Below, one piece after another: positions 32,309-42,600 of a stretch of 64,000 nucleotides of DNA (positions are counted from its first letter, which is position 1; each line of letters starts with the position of its first letter). Position numbers and translations under genes: made by a program. This DNA comes from JADJPG01 sp964491875 (GTDB lineage Bacteria > Verrucomicrobiota > Verrucomicrobiia > Limisphaerales > JADJPG01). The notes beneath the pieces were generated by a model. The model saw only the letters and a program-made list of their open reading frames with translations, did not search any database and was not told where the DNA came from. The stretch lies in the NCBI GenBank assembly GCA_964491875.1, contig CAZBIC010000015.1, positions 1-64,000 of the forward strand, in the 5' to 3' direction.

Positions 32309-35047
32309 TCAACGAAGACTCGGCATCGCCGCATCGACCGCCGGAAAGAAAAACAACGATGCGCCAAATGCCGCGTCATCGGCCATCTCAACGATTCGGA
32401 TCGCCAGGACGTTGCGACCGGGACGCAGGGCGCGGGTGGCGTCGCGAGTCGAAACCACCCATTGCTGACCGCCGCGGACTCCCCCGACCTCCCCCGCCAG
32501 CGGCACTCCATTAAACCAAACCTGACATCGCTTCGCCCCGCGGAGATTAACCACCAGCGGGTCCGACGGAACCTGGCCAAGATTAAACTCCGCGCGCCAC
32601 CAAGCCGCCGCAGTTCCCTGGCCCATGGTCGTCGGCCATTCCGCGTCGTTAAACTCCAGCGCGGTCCATGTCGCCGCAGGTTCCAGCGAAGTTCCGCGCC
32701 ACCTCAAATCTCCGACCGCCTGCAATCCAGCCGTCAGCCCGGTGGTTTCGCTCAACGAATGCAGGGTATTCAATGTTGCTGAATCGCCGGGGAGGATGGA
32801 AAGCACGTGAAAGTGCATGCGCAGCGCCTCGGGAATCCGCCCCGCCCGCCCGTAAAGCAATCCGAGATTGCGCGCGTTCACCAAAGTCTGCTCGTGCGTT
32901 TCGCCGAGCACGCGACGCTGCCAGTCGTACACGTCGCGGAACATCGCTTCCGCCCGGTCCACGTTGCGCCAATGGTCGTAGTAATAAACCGCAAGGAACG
33001 CCCGCGCCCGAATCGTGAGAGGGTGATCCGCGCCGCGCCGTTCGTGCATGAGATCCAGTATCCGCAGCAGAACCTTTTCGCCCTCCTCGAACACGCCGCC
33101 GCGCACCGTGCCACGCTTGCGCCCGACGAGATACATCACGCCGAGCACATCGGCATCGGAGACGCCTTCGACGCCGTTCATATCGCTGAACGTTTCCTCC
33201 GCCTCCCGTTCCCAGTCCGCAATGCGGCCGAAGTTGTAATAGGTCCACGCCAGTCGCTGGCCCGCGTGAATCGACATCGGATGCTTGCGTCCAAGTCGCG
33301 CACGGGCCATGGCAGTCGTCGCCTCCAGATCCGCCAGAGCCTTCAACGAGTCGCCGGCGCGGTGACGCGAGAACGCTGCTTCCACCGCTGTCCGAATCGC
33401 GTCCGGCGCGCTGGGACCATGCAACCGAGCGAACAGCCCGCGCGCCGATTCGTAGTGACGGGCCGCTGATTCATGTGCGGCGAGATTCTGGTAGGCGCGA
33501 CCAAGCGTCTCATGAATCGCCGCCGCCACCGCGGGGTTGTTGGTCAACCCGTCTTCAAGTTGGCGCGAAGCGCGGTCCAGAACGGATCGCAACGTCAGCT
33601 CGCGCTCCGGTTCACGTCCAGGATCAGCGACGCCCAGCAGATCCTCGTTGAGAAAACGCGTCACCGCCCGCGCCGTGGCCGCCTCGTCATCCGCGAGCCG
33701 GCGCAACCGTTCGAGCTCCACGCGCTGGCGCTGCTCGTTCTCCAGCAATTGCTCGGCAGTGCGCTCCGCCATCGTTGCGCGCCATGCCAGCGAAACACTG
33801 AGCACCGTCGCGGCTGTCATGGCAATCAGGACAATCGCCGCAGCGCCGACCGCCAGCCGGTGGCGACGCAGGAATTTTCGGACCCGATAGAGTGCGCCAG
33901 GTGCCGCGGCCTCGACCGGTTCATCCGCCAGATGCCGCCGGATGTCCGCCGCCAGCGCCGCTGCGGAGGGATAACGTCGCTCGCGATCCTTTTCGAGACA
34001 GCGGAGTACAATCCAGTCGAGATCCCCCGTCAATTGACGGCCAAGCAGCACCGTCGTGGTTCGCCGGCACGATGACGATTCGTTCTGCTCCAGGATCGGC
34101 AGAGATCGCCAACGCAAGGACGGTCTCAATGGTTCCTCCTCGCAGATGCGACGCCGCCAGACATCGAGCGCCGACGCGTCGAGCTCGCGGGCATCCAGCG
34201 GCGTCCGGCCAATCAAGAGTTCATGCAAGAGAACGCCGAGCGAATAGATGTCCGTGCGGATGTCGACGTCGCGACCGAGCATTCGCGCCTGTTCCGGGCT
34301 CATGTAGGCCGGAGTGCCCAGCAGCTCAAACGCTCGTGTCACGCCCGGCGCGGTGCCGGATTCCGGTTGCGTCGCCTTCGCGACACCGAAGTCGATCACC
34401 TTTGGCACCACCCGTTGGTCCTGGCGGAAAACGAGGACGTTCGAGGGCTTTAGGTCACGGTGAATGACACCCTTCTGGTGCGCGTGCTGCAGGGCATCAC
34501 ATACCTCACAGAACAGGAGCAATCGCTCGCGCACCGAATAGCGTTCGTCATCACAGAATCGCGTGAGCGGCGGCCCGGGGACGAGTTCCATGACGAAGAA
34601 CGGCTTGCCATCCTCCGTGGCACCGGCGTCGAACACGCGCGCGATATTCGGATGGTCCATTAGCGCGAGCACCTGGCGCTCAGCCTCAAAACGCGCAATT
34701 ACTTGGCGCGACTCCACACCCGGCTTGAGAACCTTCAACGCGACCCGACGGCGCACCGGCTCGGATTGTTCGGCGAGATAGACGACGCCGAATCCGCCTT
34801 CACCGAGCCGTTCGATGATACGGTAACGGCCAATCTGCCGGGGAACCTCCGGTTCCGCAGCGGGCTGCATTTCGCCCGCCACACCGCCGAGGAATTTGCC
34901 TGCCGAGACGCCCAGCAAGTCCATCACGCGCCGGAGCAACGCATCGTCCGCGCCACATTGATCGCGAAGAAACGCCACGCGCCGGGCTTCAGGTTGATCC
35001 AAAGCCAGCTCGAACAACTCACGCTCGCGAGAGACGGGTTGAGACAT
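32309..35047 (-). CDS. Ser/Thr protein kinase with transmembrane, TPR and C-terminal beta-sandwich domain
   Basis: The 912-residue product has an N-terminal helical region (1-60), a Hanks-type kinase domain (~74-380) with G-loop LGEGGFGVVYLA (81-92), Lys105, catalytic HRDLKPSN (196-203), DFG (219-221) and SPEQAR, one transmembrane helix (~408-430, LAVGAAAIVLIAMTAATVLSVSLAW), a coiled coil, TPR-like helices (~500-760) and a C-terminal domain (~780-912) with WTALEFNDAEWPTTMGQG..AAWWRAEFNL and VWFNGVPLAGEVGG, resembling galactose-binding-like sandwiches of secreted enzymes. The kinase should be cytoplasmic and the TPR/sandwich part periplasmic. An ECF sigma factor gene lies 67 nt upstream in the same direction. 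Confidence 0.92.
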   Translation of the reverse strand: MSQPVSRERELFELALDQPEARRVAFLRDQCGADDALLRRVMDLLGVSAGKFLGGVAGEMQPAAEPEVPRQIGRYRIIERLGEGGFGVVYLAEQSEPVRRRVALKVLKPGVESRQVIARFEAERQVLALMDHPNIARVFDAGATEDGKPFFVMELVPGPPLTRFCDDERYSVRERLLLFCEVCDALQHAHQKGVIHRDLKPSNVLVFRQDQRVVPKVIDFGVAKATQPESGTAPGVTRAFELLGTPAYMSPEQARMLGRDVDIRTDIYSLGVLLHELLIGRTPLDARELDASALDVWRRRICEEEPLRPSLRWRSLPILEQNESSSCRRTTTVLLGRQLTGDLDWIVLRCLEKDRERRYPSAAALAADIRRHLADEPVEAAAPGALYRVRKFLRRHRLAVGAAAIVLIAMTAATVLSVSLAWRATMAERTAEQLLENEQRQRVELERLRRLADDEAATARAVTRFLNEDLLGVADPGREPERELTLRSVLDRASRQLEDGLTNNPAVAAAIHETLGRAYQNLAAHESAARHYESARGLFARLHGPSAPDAIRTAVEAAFSRHRAGDSLKALADLEATTAMARARLGRKHPMSIHAGQRLAWTYYNFGRIADWEREAEETFSDMNGVEGVSDADVLGVMYLVGRKRGTVRGGVFEEGEKVLLRILDLMHERRGADHPLTIRARAFLAVYYYDHWRNVDRAEAMFRDVYDWQRRVLGETHEQTLVNARNLGLLYGRAGRIPEALRMHFHVLSILPGDSATLNTLHSLSETTGLTAGLQAVGDLRWRGTSLEPAATWTALEFNDAEWPTTMGQGTAAAWWRAEFNLGQVPSDPLVVNLRGAKRCQVWFNGVPLAGEVGGVRGGQQWVVSTRDATRALRPGRNVLAIRIVEMADDAAFGASLFFFPAVDAAMPSLR

Positions 35048-35114
35048 GTGAAAAGAGTTTCAAATGGATCATGCGCAAACGACGGTGCGCGTCGGCCAAC
35101 AAAGTTGGATTCCT

Positions 35115-35681
35115 TCAGCCGGCGCGAGATTTCTCGATTTCTCGGAACAACCAGGCGCGCGCATACGCCCACAGACGGCCCGCACTGCGTTCCGACAAGC
35201 CGAGCAACGTCGCCGCCTCGCGCTGTTCCAGTCCGGCAAAGAACCGGAGCTTCACCAACTCCGCCGCCTGAGAATCATGAGCCGCAAGACTTTCGAGGGC
35301 TTCGTGAACGAGCAGCAGGCTTTCGTCGTCCGCCTCGGTGGCGAGCTCAAGCGACTCGAGATCGACGCGTTCCGCGCCGCTGCCGCGTTTCTGGCTCAAT
35401 TTGCGGCGCGCCGCTTCGACGAGGATGCGGCGCATCGCCTCCGCCGCCGCACCGAAGAAATGCGCCCGGTTGCTCCACAAGCGTTCGCCGTCATCGCCAA
35501 GCAATCGCAGCCACGCTTCATGCACCAGAGCCGTCGCCTGCAACGTCTGACCAGGCCGCTCTCGGGCAAGCTGCTGTGTCGCCAGCCGCCGCAACTCATC
35601 GTAAACGAGCGGCAGCAGCTGCTCCGTCGAGCCCGGCTGACCCGTCGACAACGCGTCGAGAATGCGCGTGACTTCACTCAT
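35115..35681 (-). CDS. ECF-type RNA polymerase sigma factor (Sig-70_X6-like)
   Basis: From the ATG at 35681 the product has 188 residues. Region 2 is visible as LVYDELRRLATQQLARERPGQTLQATALVHEAWLRLL..NRAHFFGAAAEAMRRILVEAARRKLSQKRGG-like, the signature of the expanded ECF group in PVC bacteria and Acidobacteria. Region 4 is FFAGLEQREAATLLGLSERSAGRLWAYARAWLFREI. A longer frame upstream to 35816 was rejected because the first ATG that fits the family is at 35681. The kinase gene follows it directly, so the kinase probably controls this sigma factor or its regulon, as known for ECF-kinase pairs. Confidence 0.92.
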   Translation of the reverse strand: MSEVTRILDALSTGQPGSTEQLLPLVYDELRRLATQQLARERPGQTLQATALVHEAWLRLLGDDGERLWSNRAHFFGAAAEAMRRILVEAARRKLSQKRGSGAERVDLESLELATEADDESLLLVHEALESLAAHDSQAAELVKLRFFAGLEQREAATLLGLSERSAGRLWAYARAWLFREIEKSRAG

Positions 35682-35821
35682 CGCTGACCACACTAGCCAG
35701 CCGAACCAAGCAGAAAAGCCCCTTTTCGATCCGATTCGTTTCACCACAGGCACCAGCCGCTCATCGCCGCCATGCTTGACTCCGCCCGGCAATTCCCTGA
35801 AATGCCCGGCAATCACTGAGT

Positions 35822-36892
35822 ATGAAAAAATGGAAACTGGCCGGCATTAACTTCGATCACTTTCACATGGGCGACCTCCTCCGCTACGCCCACGAACATC
35901 CCAACGTCGAGATCGTCGGCATCTCGGACGAGCAACCCACGCGCATGGAGGAAGCCATCAGCAAAGGTCTCGTCTCCCGCGACCGCGCGTTCACGGACTA
36001 CCGCCAGTGCCTCGAGAAGACCAATCCGGACATCGTCATCCTCTGCCCCGCCGCCTCGAAGCACGGCGAGTGGGTGAAGAAGGTCGCGCCGTATGGCGTG
36101 CATCTCATGGTCGAGAAACCCTTCGCCGCGTCGCTCAAGGAAGCCGACGCCATGGTCGCCGCCATGCCGAAGAACAAGACGCTGATGATCAATTGGCCGC
36201 TGCAATGGGTCGGTTCACATCGCAAGGCGAACGAACTCGTCGAGGCCGGCCACATCGGCGACGTGATCAACGTCTGGCACTTCGGCGGCAACCGCGGCCC
36301 GCTCTGGCACGGCGCCGACAAGGACGAGAAGACCGCCGCACAAGTCGCGAAGGAAAAGCCGAAGTCGTGGTTCTACAAAAAAGCACACGGCGGCGGATCG
36401 TTGCTCGATTACCTCGGCTACGGCACCACGCTCGGCACCTGGTATCAGGGCGGACGCCGTCCGCTCGAAGTCACCGCCACCGTCGATGAACCCAAGGGCC
36501 TCGAAGTCGACGAGCACAGCATCGTCGTGGCGCGCTACGCGCATGGCCTGTCGAAGTTCGAGACGCGCTGGGGGACGTTCAGTGATCCGTGGATTCTCCA
36601 GCCGCAACCCCGCTGCGGCTTCATCATCGCCGGCACGGAAGGCACCATCTCCAGCTACGACTACGACGATTACGTGACCGTGCAGACGCGCAAAAAACCG
36701 GAGCCGCATCGCCTGCCCGCGCCCGCGCCGAAAGCGCCGAACCAGAATCCGGTGCAATACCTGATGGACTGCCTGAGCAAAGGCAAGTCGCTGCAAGGCC
36801 CGGTGAGCATCCGGATTAGTCGCATCGGCCAGGAGATCGTCGATGCCGCCGTGCGCAGCGCGAAGTCGAAGAAGACGGTGAAGCTGGCGTAG
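35822..36892 (+). CDS. Gfo/Idh/MocA family oxidoreductase
   Basis: The 356-residue product has an N-terminal Rossmann fold and the family-typical DIVILCPAASKHGEWVKKVAPYGVHLMVEKPFAAS with the catalytic-region EKP. The usual GxGxxG loop is replaced by KLAGINFDHFHMGDLL. The C-terminal half contains HGGGSLLDYLGYGTTLGTWYQGG, typical of the GFO_IDH_MocA C-domain. These enzymes oxidise sugars or inositols with NAD(P). No Tat signal is visible, unlike many Verrucomicrobial members, so it should be cytoplasmic. It is divergent from the sigma factor gene. Confidence 0.88.
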   Translation: MKKWKLAGINFDHFHMGDLLRYAHEHPNVEIVGISDEQPTRMEEAISKGLVSRDRAFTDYRQCLEKTNPDIVILCPAASKHGEWVKKVAPYGVHLMVEKPFAASLKEADAMVAAMPKNKTLMINWPLQWVGSHRKANELVEAGHIGDVINVWHFGGNRGPLWHGADKDEKTAAQVAKEKPKSWFYKKAHGGGSLLDYLGYGTTLGTWYQGGRRPLEVTATVDEPKGLEVDEHSIVVARYAHGLSKFETRWGTFSDPWILQPQPRCGFIIAGTEGTISSYDYDDYVTVQTRKKPEPHRLPAPAPKAPNQNPVQYLMDCLSKGKSLQGPVSIRISRIGQEIVDAAVRSAKSKKTVKLA

Positions 36893-36960
36893 CCGCCCGC
36901 GACGGGGCGTTGCCTCCCCCTTTTGCGCCAGCCGTTTGCCGGGACAGCCGTTTGAATCGT

Positions 36961-38298
36961 ATGAAAACGAAATGGACCTTCGCTCGCCACGGATTGTCGG
37001 CCGCCTTTATTGCCGCCGGGATTCAATCAACGGAAGCCGCGGGCATTTATCGCGACGGCTTTGGCGCACGGGCTCTTGCGCTCGGCGGGGCGGACGTCGC
37101 GTGGGCCGAGGGACCGCTCGCCGCCTTCGGCAGCAATCCCGCCGGTCTCACCAGCCTCGAGGGTCATTCGCTTGAGCTGGGCGGAGTCGCCGCGATTCCC
37201 ACCGGCAGATTTCGGAACGCCGCGGACAACCACAGTTCACTTCAGACTTCGTTCGGTGGCTGGCCGGAGATTGCATTCGGCATGCGCGCCGCGAATTGCC
37301 CGGCTCGCGTTTTCGCCGGCATCGCCCCGGAAGCCGCGCTCGCGTCCGAGTGGCGCTACATCGATCCGCCCGGTGGTGCGGACGGAAACACCTCCTACGG
37401 CCTGCAACGTCACGAATCGGAAATCACCGTGCTGCGCGCGGGCGTCGGTGCGGCAATTGATCTCACACCGCAGATCAGCTTCGGTGCGACCGTCGGTGCG
37501 ATCTACAACGAGAACCGCCTGCACGCGCCCTACATTTTCCAGACGCAACCCGCGCTGGCCGGCGTCAAGACGCTGCTGGATCTCGAGACGGCGGGCTGGG
37601 GAGTGAACGCGCAGTTCGGCGTGATGCTGCGCCCGCGAAAGGATCTTCAATTCGGTCTCACCTACAAAACGCGCGCCGTGGTGAACAGCGAAGGCGACGC
37701 CTCGGGCAATGCCGGCGTCCAGCTGGCGAACATCGGCCTCGGTGCCGCGCGGCCGGACTTCCACTATGATGCCGAAGTCGTGAACGCGTTTCCGCAGATG
37801 GTCAGCGGCGGCGTTTCGTGGCAGGCGTGCCCACGTTTCCGGCTGGCGGCGCAACTCGACTGGATCGATTGGAGCGGCGCGTTCGATGACCTGCACGTGA
37901 AGCTGCGCAACGGAAACAACACCGATCTTAACGGCGTGGTCGGCTCGGACGACATGGACGACTTCGTGCCGCTGGACTGGAAGGATCAAGTCGTGGTCCG
38001 TATCGGCGGCGAACTGACCGTGACGGATTCACTCCAACTTCGCGGCGGCTACAGCTACGGCCGCAGCCCGGTTCCGGACGGCACCTTGACGCCGCTCACC
38101 GCCGTGATCATGGAACATTCCGTAACGACCGGCGCGGGCTGGCAAAGTGGCCGATGGTCCGTGGACTTCGCCTATCAATGGAGCCTGCCGAACACCCAGC
38201 GCGTCGGCACCAGCGAACTGCGATCTGGCGAATACGACAACAGCGCGACGCGCATCGGCGTGCACTGGCTGGGCCTGACTACCGGCGTGCGGTTTTAA
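36961..38298 (+). CDS. Outer membrane transport protein, FadL/OmpP1/TodX family
   Basis: From the ATG at 36961 the product has 445 residues with a signal peptide (..HGLSAAFIAAGIQSTEAAG). The mature N-terminus GIYRDGFGARALALGGADVAWAEGPLAAFGSNPAGLTSLEG is the hatch-domain signature of FadL-type porins. Alternating hydrophobic strands follow, such as ISFGATVGAIYNENRLHAP and LQFGLTYKTRAVV, ending in an aromatic C-terminus (WLGLTTGVRF) that fits BAM recognition. FadL proteins import long-chain fatty acids or other hydrophobic compounds. The gene ends 12 nt from the convergent carboxypeptidase-regulatory gene. Confidence 0.87.
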   Translation: MKTKWTFARHGLSAAFIAAGIQSTEAAGIYRDGFGARALALGGADVAWAEGPLAAFGSNPAGLTSLEGHSLELGGVAAIPTGRFRNAADNHSSLQTSFGGWPEIAFGMRAANCPARVFAGIAPEAALASEWRYIDPPGGADGNTSYGLQRHESEITVLRAGVGAAIDLTPQISFGATVGAIYNENRLHAPYIFQTQPALAGVKTLLDLETAGWGVNAQFGVMLRPRKDLQFGLTYKTRAVVNSEGDASGNAGVQLANIGLGAARPDFHYDAEVVNAFPQMVSGGVSWQACPRFRLAAQLDWIDWSGAFDDLHVKLRNGNNTDLNGVVGSDDMDDFVPLDWKDQVVVRIGGELTVTDSLQLRGGYSYGRSPVPDGTLTPLTAVIMEHSVTTGAGWQSGRWSVDFAYQWSLPNTQRVGTSELRSGEYDNSATRIGVHWLGLTTGVRF

Positions 38299-38310
38299 TC
38301 GGAGCCCGGC

Positions 38311-39630
38311 TCACATCTTCGCGCCGCGGAGTGGCTTGTCGCGAGGCTGACGATCCTGATCAGCCGGACCGTCACTGCGATCGAACCGCTGACCGGGCTC
38401 GAGGTGAATCACAAAGTCTTCGATGTTGCCAGCGAGCCGGCCGACAATCAGCCCTTCATTCAGCCAGTCCTTGCTAGGGTTCTTTGCGGAGATTCTGTAA
38501 CCGTTCACCCGCAGGCTCAAGCTGAGGGAAGCCGAAGGCACGCCGTGGAACTCGAAGTTACCTTCATCATCCGCGCGGGATTCCTGGTTGTCCCACGCAT
38601 CCTCCAAGCTCAAATAGACGCGCGTGCGATTGGGTAACGGTTTGCCATCCGCTGTCACGATTCTTCCCTTCAAGGTGAAGGCCGGAACGACCTTCAAATC
38701 GCCAAGGTTCACCGTTGAACCGTCGAGTCCGGTCGCAAGCTTCTGCGGCGAAAGCGCCACGCCAAGCTCCTGCATCTCCTTCATCTTGGTGTAGAGAACA
38801 AATCGATTGTTGGGCGGAATGTTCGGCAGGCTGAAACGCCCGTCGGAATCCGTCGCGACATCAAAGCCGCGCAGGAACACCTCCGACGAGCGGTCCTCCG
38901 TGTTCATCGAAACGGACGCGCCCGCGACCGGCTGGCCGTTGTTCAACAACCGGCCCGTCACCGCGACGCCTTCCGTCATGCGGATCAAATGAGCCTTCCC
39001 GACATCGAGCCACATCTTGCGCTTGGCCACCGAACGCGCCGTGATGTCCACGGTGATCGCATCCAGACCGTTCGTGCAATCGAGGAAGAACTCGCCATTC
39101 TCATCCGTCACCGCCATCGGGTCGACCTTTCCGGTCGTGCTGCTCGAATAGGAGTACTGGCCGTAGCGTGTACCTTGCACATCGATTCGCGCGCCGGCCA
39201 CCGGCTTGCCCAACGGATCGATCAACTTCGCCGACACGCGGTTCTCGATTGGCATGTTCGTCATCTTGAGCGGCTTCAAGCTCAGGTGCGCGCCGCCGAA
39301 GAGCGGGTCCACGTCGCGAATGAAATCCGGCCGGTAACCCTTCGCGAGCACGAGCAGCCGGAACATCAGCTTCGAATCCACCGGCTCAATGAGAAACTTC
39401 CCCTCGGCATCCGTCCGCGCGCGTTTCACACAATCCGGATAACACGTCGGACACAACACCGCCGGACCTTCGCGCGGCGCGGCGGAATAGACGAACACCC
39501 ACGCGTTACTGACCGGACCCGCGGCGGACCCGATCACGCCCTCGATGCGCCCCGGCTCCTCCGCTGCCCGCGCCGTCAATGCCACCAGCAGTCCGAGCAA
39601 CAGTTGAATGACATGTCGTTTCGTCTTCAT
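38311..39630 (-). CDS. Secreted carboxypeptidase-regulatory-like domain protein
   Basis: The 439-residue product has a signal peptide (MKTKRHVIQLLLGLLVALTARAA) followed by repeated transthyretin-like/CarbopepD_reg domains: GVIGSAAGPVSNAWVFVYSA.., LIDPLGKPVAGARIDVQGT.., GRLLNNGQPVAGASVSMNTED.. and a final GRIVTADGKPLPNRTRVYLS. Each shows the extended beta-sandwich pattern with G-x-P/V-hydrophobic. Such domains help secretion, folding or binding of larger partners. It lies 14 nt downstream of a much larger protein of the same type. Confidence 0.85.
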   Translation of the reverse strand: MKTKRHVIQLLLGLLVALTARAAEEPGRIEGVIGSAAGPVSNAWVFVYSAAPREGPAVLCPTCYPDCVKRARTDAEGKFLIEPVDSKLMFRLLVLAKGYRPDFIRDVDPLFGGAHLSLKPLKMTNMPIENRVSAKLIDPLGKPVAGARIDVQGTRYGQYSYSSSTTGKVDPMAVTDENGEFFLDCTNGLDAITVDITARSVAKRKMWLDVGKAHLIRMTEGVAVTGRLLNNGQPVAGASVSMNTEDRSSEVFLRGFDVATDSDGRFSLPNIPPNNRFVLYTKMKEMQELGVALSPQKLATGLDGSTVNLGDLKVVPAFTLKGRIVTADGKPLPNRTRVYLSLEDAWDNQESRADDEGNFEFHGVPSASLSLSLRVNGYRISAKNPSKDWLNEGLIVGRLAGNIEDFVIHLEPGQRFDRSDGPADQDRQPRDKPLRGAKM

Positions 39631-39644
39631 GGAATTTCCTATCG

Positions 39645-42600
39645 CTAGTTCTTCGCCGCCATCAGTCGTTTCATGGATGCCGCCAGACGCTTGCCGTCGA
39701 AGTCGCGACCCTTCACCCGCCCTTCAACGTCCAGCAACAGCACGGTCGGCAACGTGTCCACCTTCCAGCGCGCCGTCACCTCCACCAATGGCAATCCCTC
39801 CAATCGCGTATGGATCCAGCCTGCGCCAAGATTCTTCACGCCCTCCCGCGCGTCCTCGATCTGCGAATCCAGATTCACCGTCACCCACGTCGGCTTCTGC
39901 GCGCCTCCCATCGAGGCTGCCGCCGCGCGCAACTCTTCCAGCTTCGCCGCGGAACCCGTCGCCCACTTTCCCCAGAAACAAATCACCACCGGACGTCCGC
40001 GCAGGCTGAGCAGATTGAACGTTTTACCATTGAGTTGATCGGCGGCGAAATCCATCGGCGGCGTCTTGATTCCCGGAGTGCTCGCAATCTCCATCTCGAG
40101 CGTCCCCAAGTCGAACTCCTGCCCGACCGGCCCCGTGGGAATAATCACCTCGCGCTTGATCGATCCGATGACTTCCTGCGAGCGCTCATAGCGCTGACGA
40201 ACGCTGCCGGTCATGGGCTTCGTGGACTGAATCAAGAGCTCGTACTTCCCCGGCGGCACATCATCGACCCGGAAGTTGCCGTCTTTGTCGAACACCAGTT
40301 CGAACTGCTGGCGCTTCTGTTCGTACTCCATCATCGCCTTGGATTTGCCGTGCGCCCGGCGAGCCTTCTCGAACTCAGCCTGATCAGCGTAGGCGAAATA
40401 ATTCGGCCCGGGCGGTGGCGGTGGAAGTTTGACGGAGAGGAGATGATGATCGTTCTTCCAATCCACTTCGCCATCCGCGTCGACATGCCCCACCACAGTC
40501 CGCCCTCCAAACGTGTAATCGATCTCCTTCCTTTCCCCGGGCTTGATGACCAGCAGCTGACGGTGACTCTCGGCCACCGTATGTCCCATGATGAGATTAA
40601 CCTGACGATACAGCAGATAGTCGCCGGGCGGGACATTGGTGAAAGTGAAGCGCCCCTCGGAATCGGTCATCCCTGACAGACCAATCTGAAAGCCTTCGTT
40701 GGCTTCCCACAGCACCGGAGCTTTCAAGTTTACCCGTTGCTTCGACAAGGGTTTACCGCCAGCCCGCACGGTCCCGCTCAGTGCCGCGTACGGATTCAAC
40801 TTCACCGTTGCGGTCTCCTTGAGTTGATCCGTGGGAACAGCGGCGAATCCACTGGAATGGATAACCACCAGCCGCTGGCGGGCTTGAACCGAGTCGAACG
40901 AGAACTTTCCATCCGGACCGGTCTTGACCCGCGTCATGCCCGCGCTGAGATACGAATCCTCAAAAAAGTTCCGTTCAGAGTGCAGATACAAGTTGTTGTT
41001 CTCCGGCACGACCGTCACCCGCGCATCCGCCGCAGGCTGACTATCCGGCTGCAGAACCACTCCAGTCGGCGCCTTCGACTTGATCAGCGCCGCCGACAAC
41101 TCCACATCGCCTTCCTCAAAGTCCAAACCTTCCGACATCCAAGACTGATAACCCTCCGCCCGAACGTCGATTCGATAACCGGTGCCCCAGCCCTCCCGCA
41201 AGTCAGAGCGCCGAATCTCCCCCTTCCAGAAACCATTCGTCCCCTGCCAGCTTGAGTCGCTGCCACCGTTCCCCGGCTGAGTTTCCCTCCGCACCGCGAA
41301 GACACGCAACGGCGCCTTCGTCTCCGCATCGACGGCTTTCACCGCAACGGCGATCTCGCTCAAAGGATCCTTCCGCAACCTCACCACATGCTCGCCGCTC
41401 TGGAACGACACACGCGCCATGCGCGGCTGATGATTTGTTGTGACGACGACCACCACCAGCGTTTGCCGCGGCGCATTGGTCCAAGTCACGCGCCCGTCGG
41501 AATCCGTGGTGCCCTTCCAGTTCAGCAAGTGGCCGCGATTGCGATACTCCGGCAAAGTGACGCCGGCACCGGCCAACGGTTCATCCTTCTCGCCGAGCAC
41601 GCGCAATCGCAATGGCTGGGCCAGCGACAAGACAATCTTCACCTCAGCCATGTCTGCAGCCACCGTTGCGATCGCCGAGTTCAATGCGTAACCCTCCGCC
41701 TCCGCCGTAATCACATACTGCGCGCCTGTTCGATGCGGGAATTCAAACCGACCCTGCGCGTCGTTGGTGACTTGATGCCCGGGCAGGTTCCATGAGTAAC
41801 CCGCTCGTTCCTTGACCACCGCCTTCGCCACTGGTTTCCCCGCTTCATCCACGACGATGCCGCGGATGCTCACGCCGTCCTTCAAGACGAGAACAGCGTT
41901 CGTCTCCCGCAATGCTTTCACGTCGAGCGGCTCACCCGGTTCCACCGGAAATCGAGGATCAACATTCGGCGCGACAAACGACATTCGGCCTCCTCCCGCG
42001 CGAACGACATCCACCGTCACCTGCCGAATGTCCGCTGGGAACCCGTGGAACTGCCATAAGCCTCGTGCGTCCGTCGAAACGCCGTTCTTATCATCACGCA
42101 ACAGAGCCGAATACTCCTGCTCCCGGGTTTCCGTCGCGTTGTAGTTGAAAGCCCCGGCACCCGTCCCCCACGGCACCACGAGAATGCCCGCGACGGGTTG
42201 TCCCCTCTCGTCCTTCACAAACCCGCCGATGGTCAGCCCACGATCCAGCCGCACCGTGTACTCGGACGGTAAGGAACCGCGAATCGATCCCGGCTGCGGC
42301 TGCGACATCTGCGGCGCCTGCCACGTCACATGACGCGTCGGGTAGACGGCATTGCTGACCGAAAGCATGAAGTAGTTGAACGCGATGGCCACCGCCGGAA
42401 TGCGCAACGTCGATACGCCCTGCTCATCCGTGACGAACTGCCATTCGTTGGATGAAACTCGCTCCGGCGCCGGCATCAGCATCGGGATCTGGACCACCGT
42501 TTTGGGGAGCGGCTTTCCAGAGACTGCATCAACGACCTTCACCACCATCGTGAAATCATTCGTCAATGCACCCTTGGGCAGTTCTGGAAAATGTACCTGC

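Noticed and set aside
31193..32782. Plus-strand frame of over 500 codons across two genes
   Set aside because: It spans the opposite strand of the methyltransferase and the kinase end, with no domain features.
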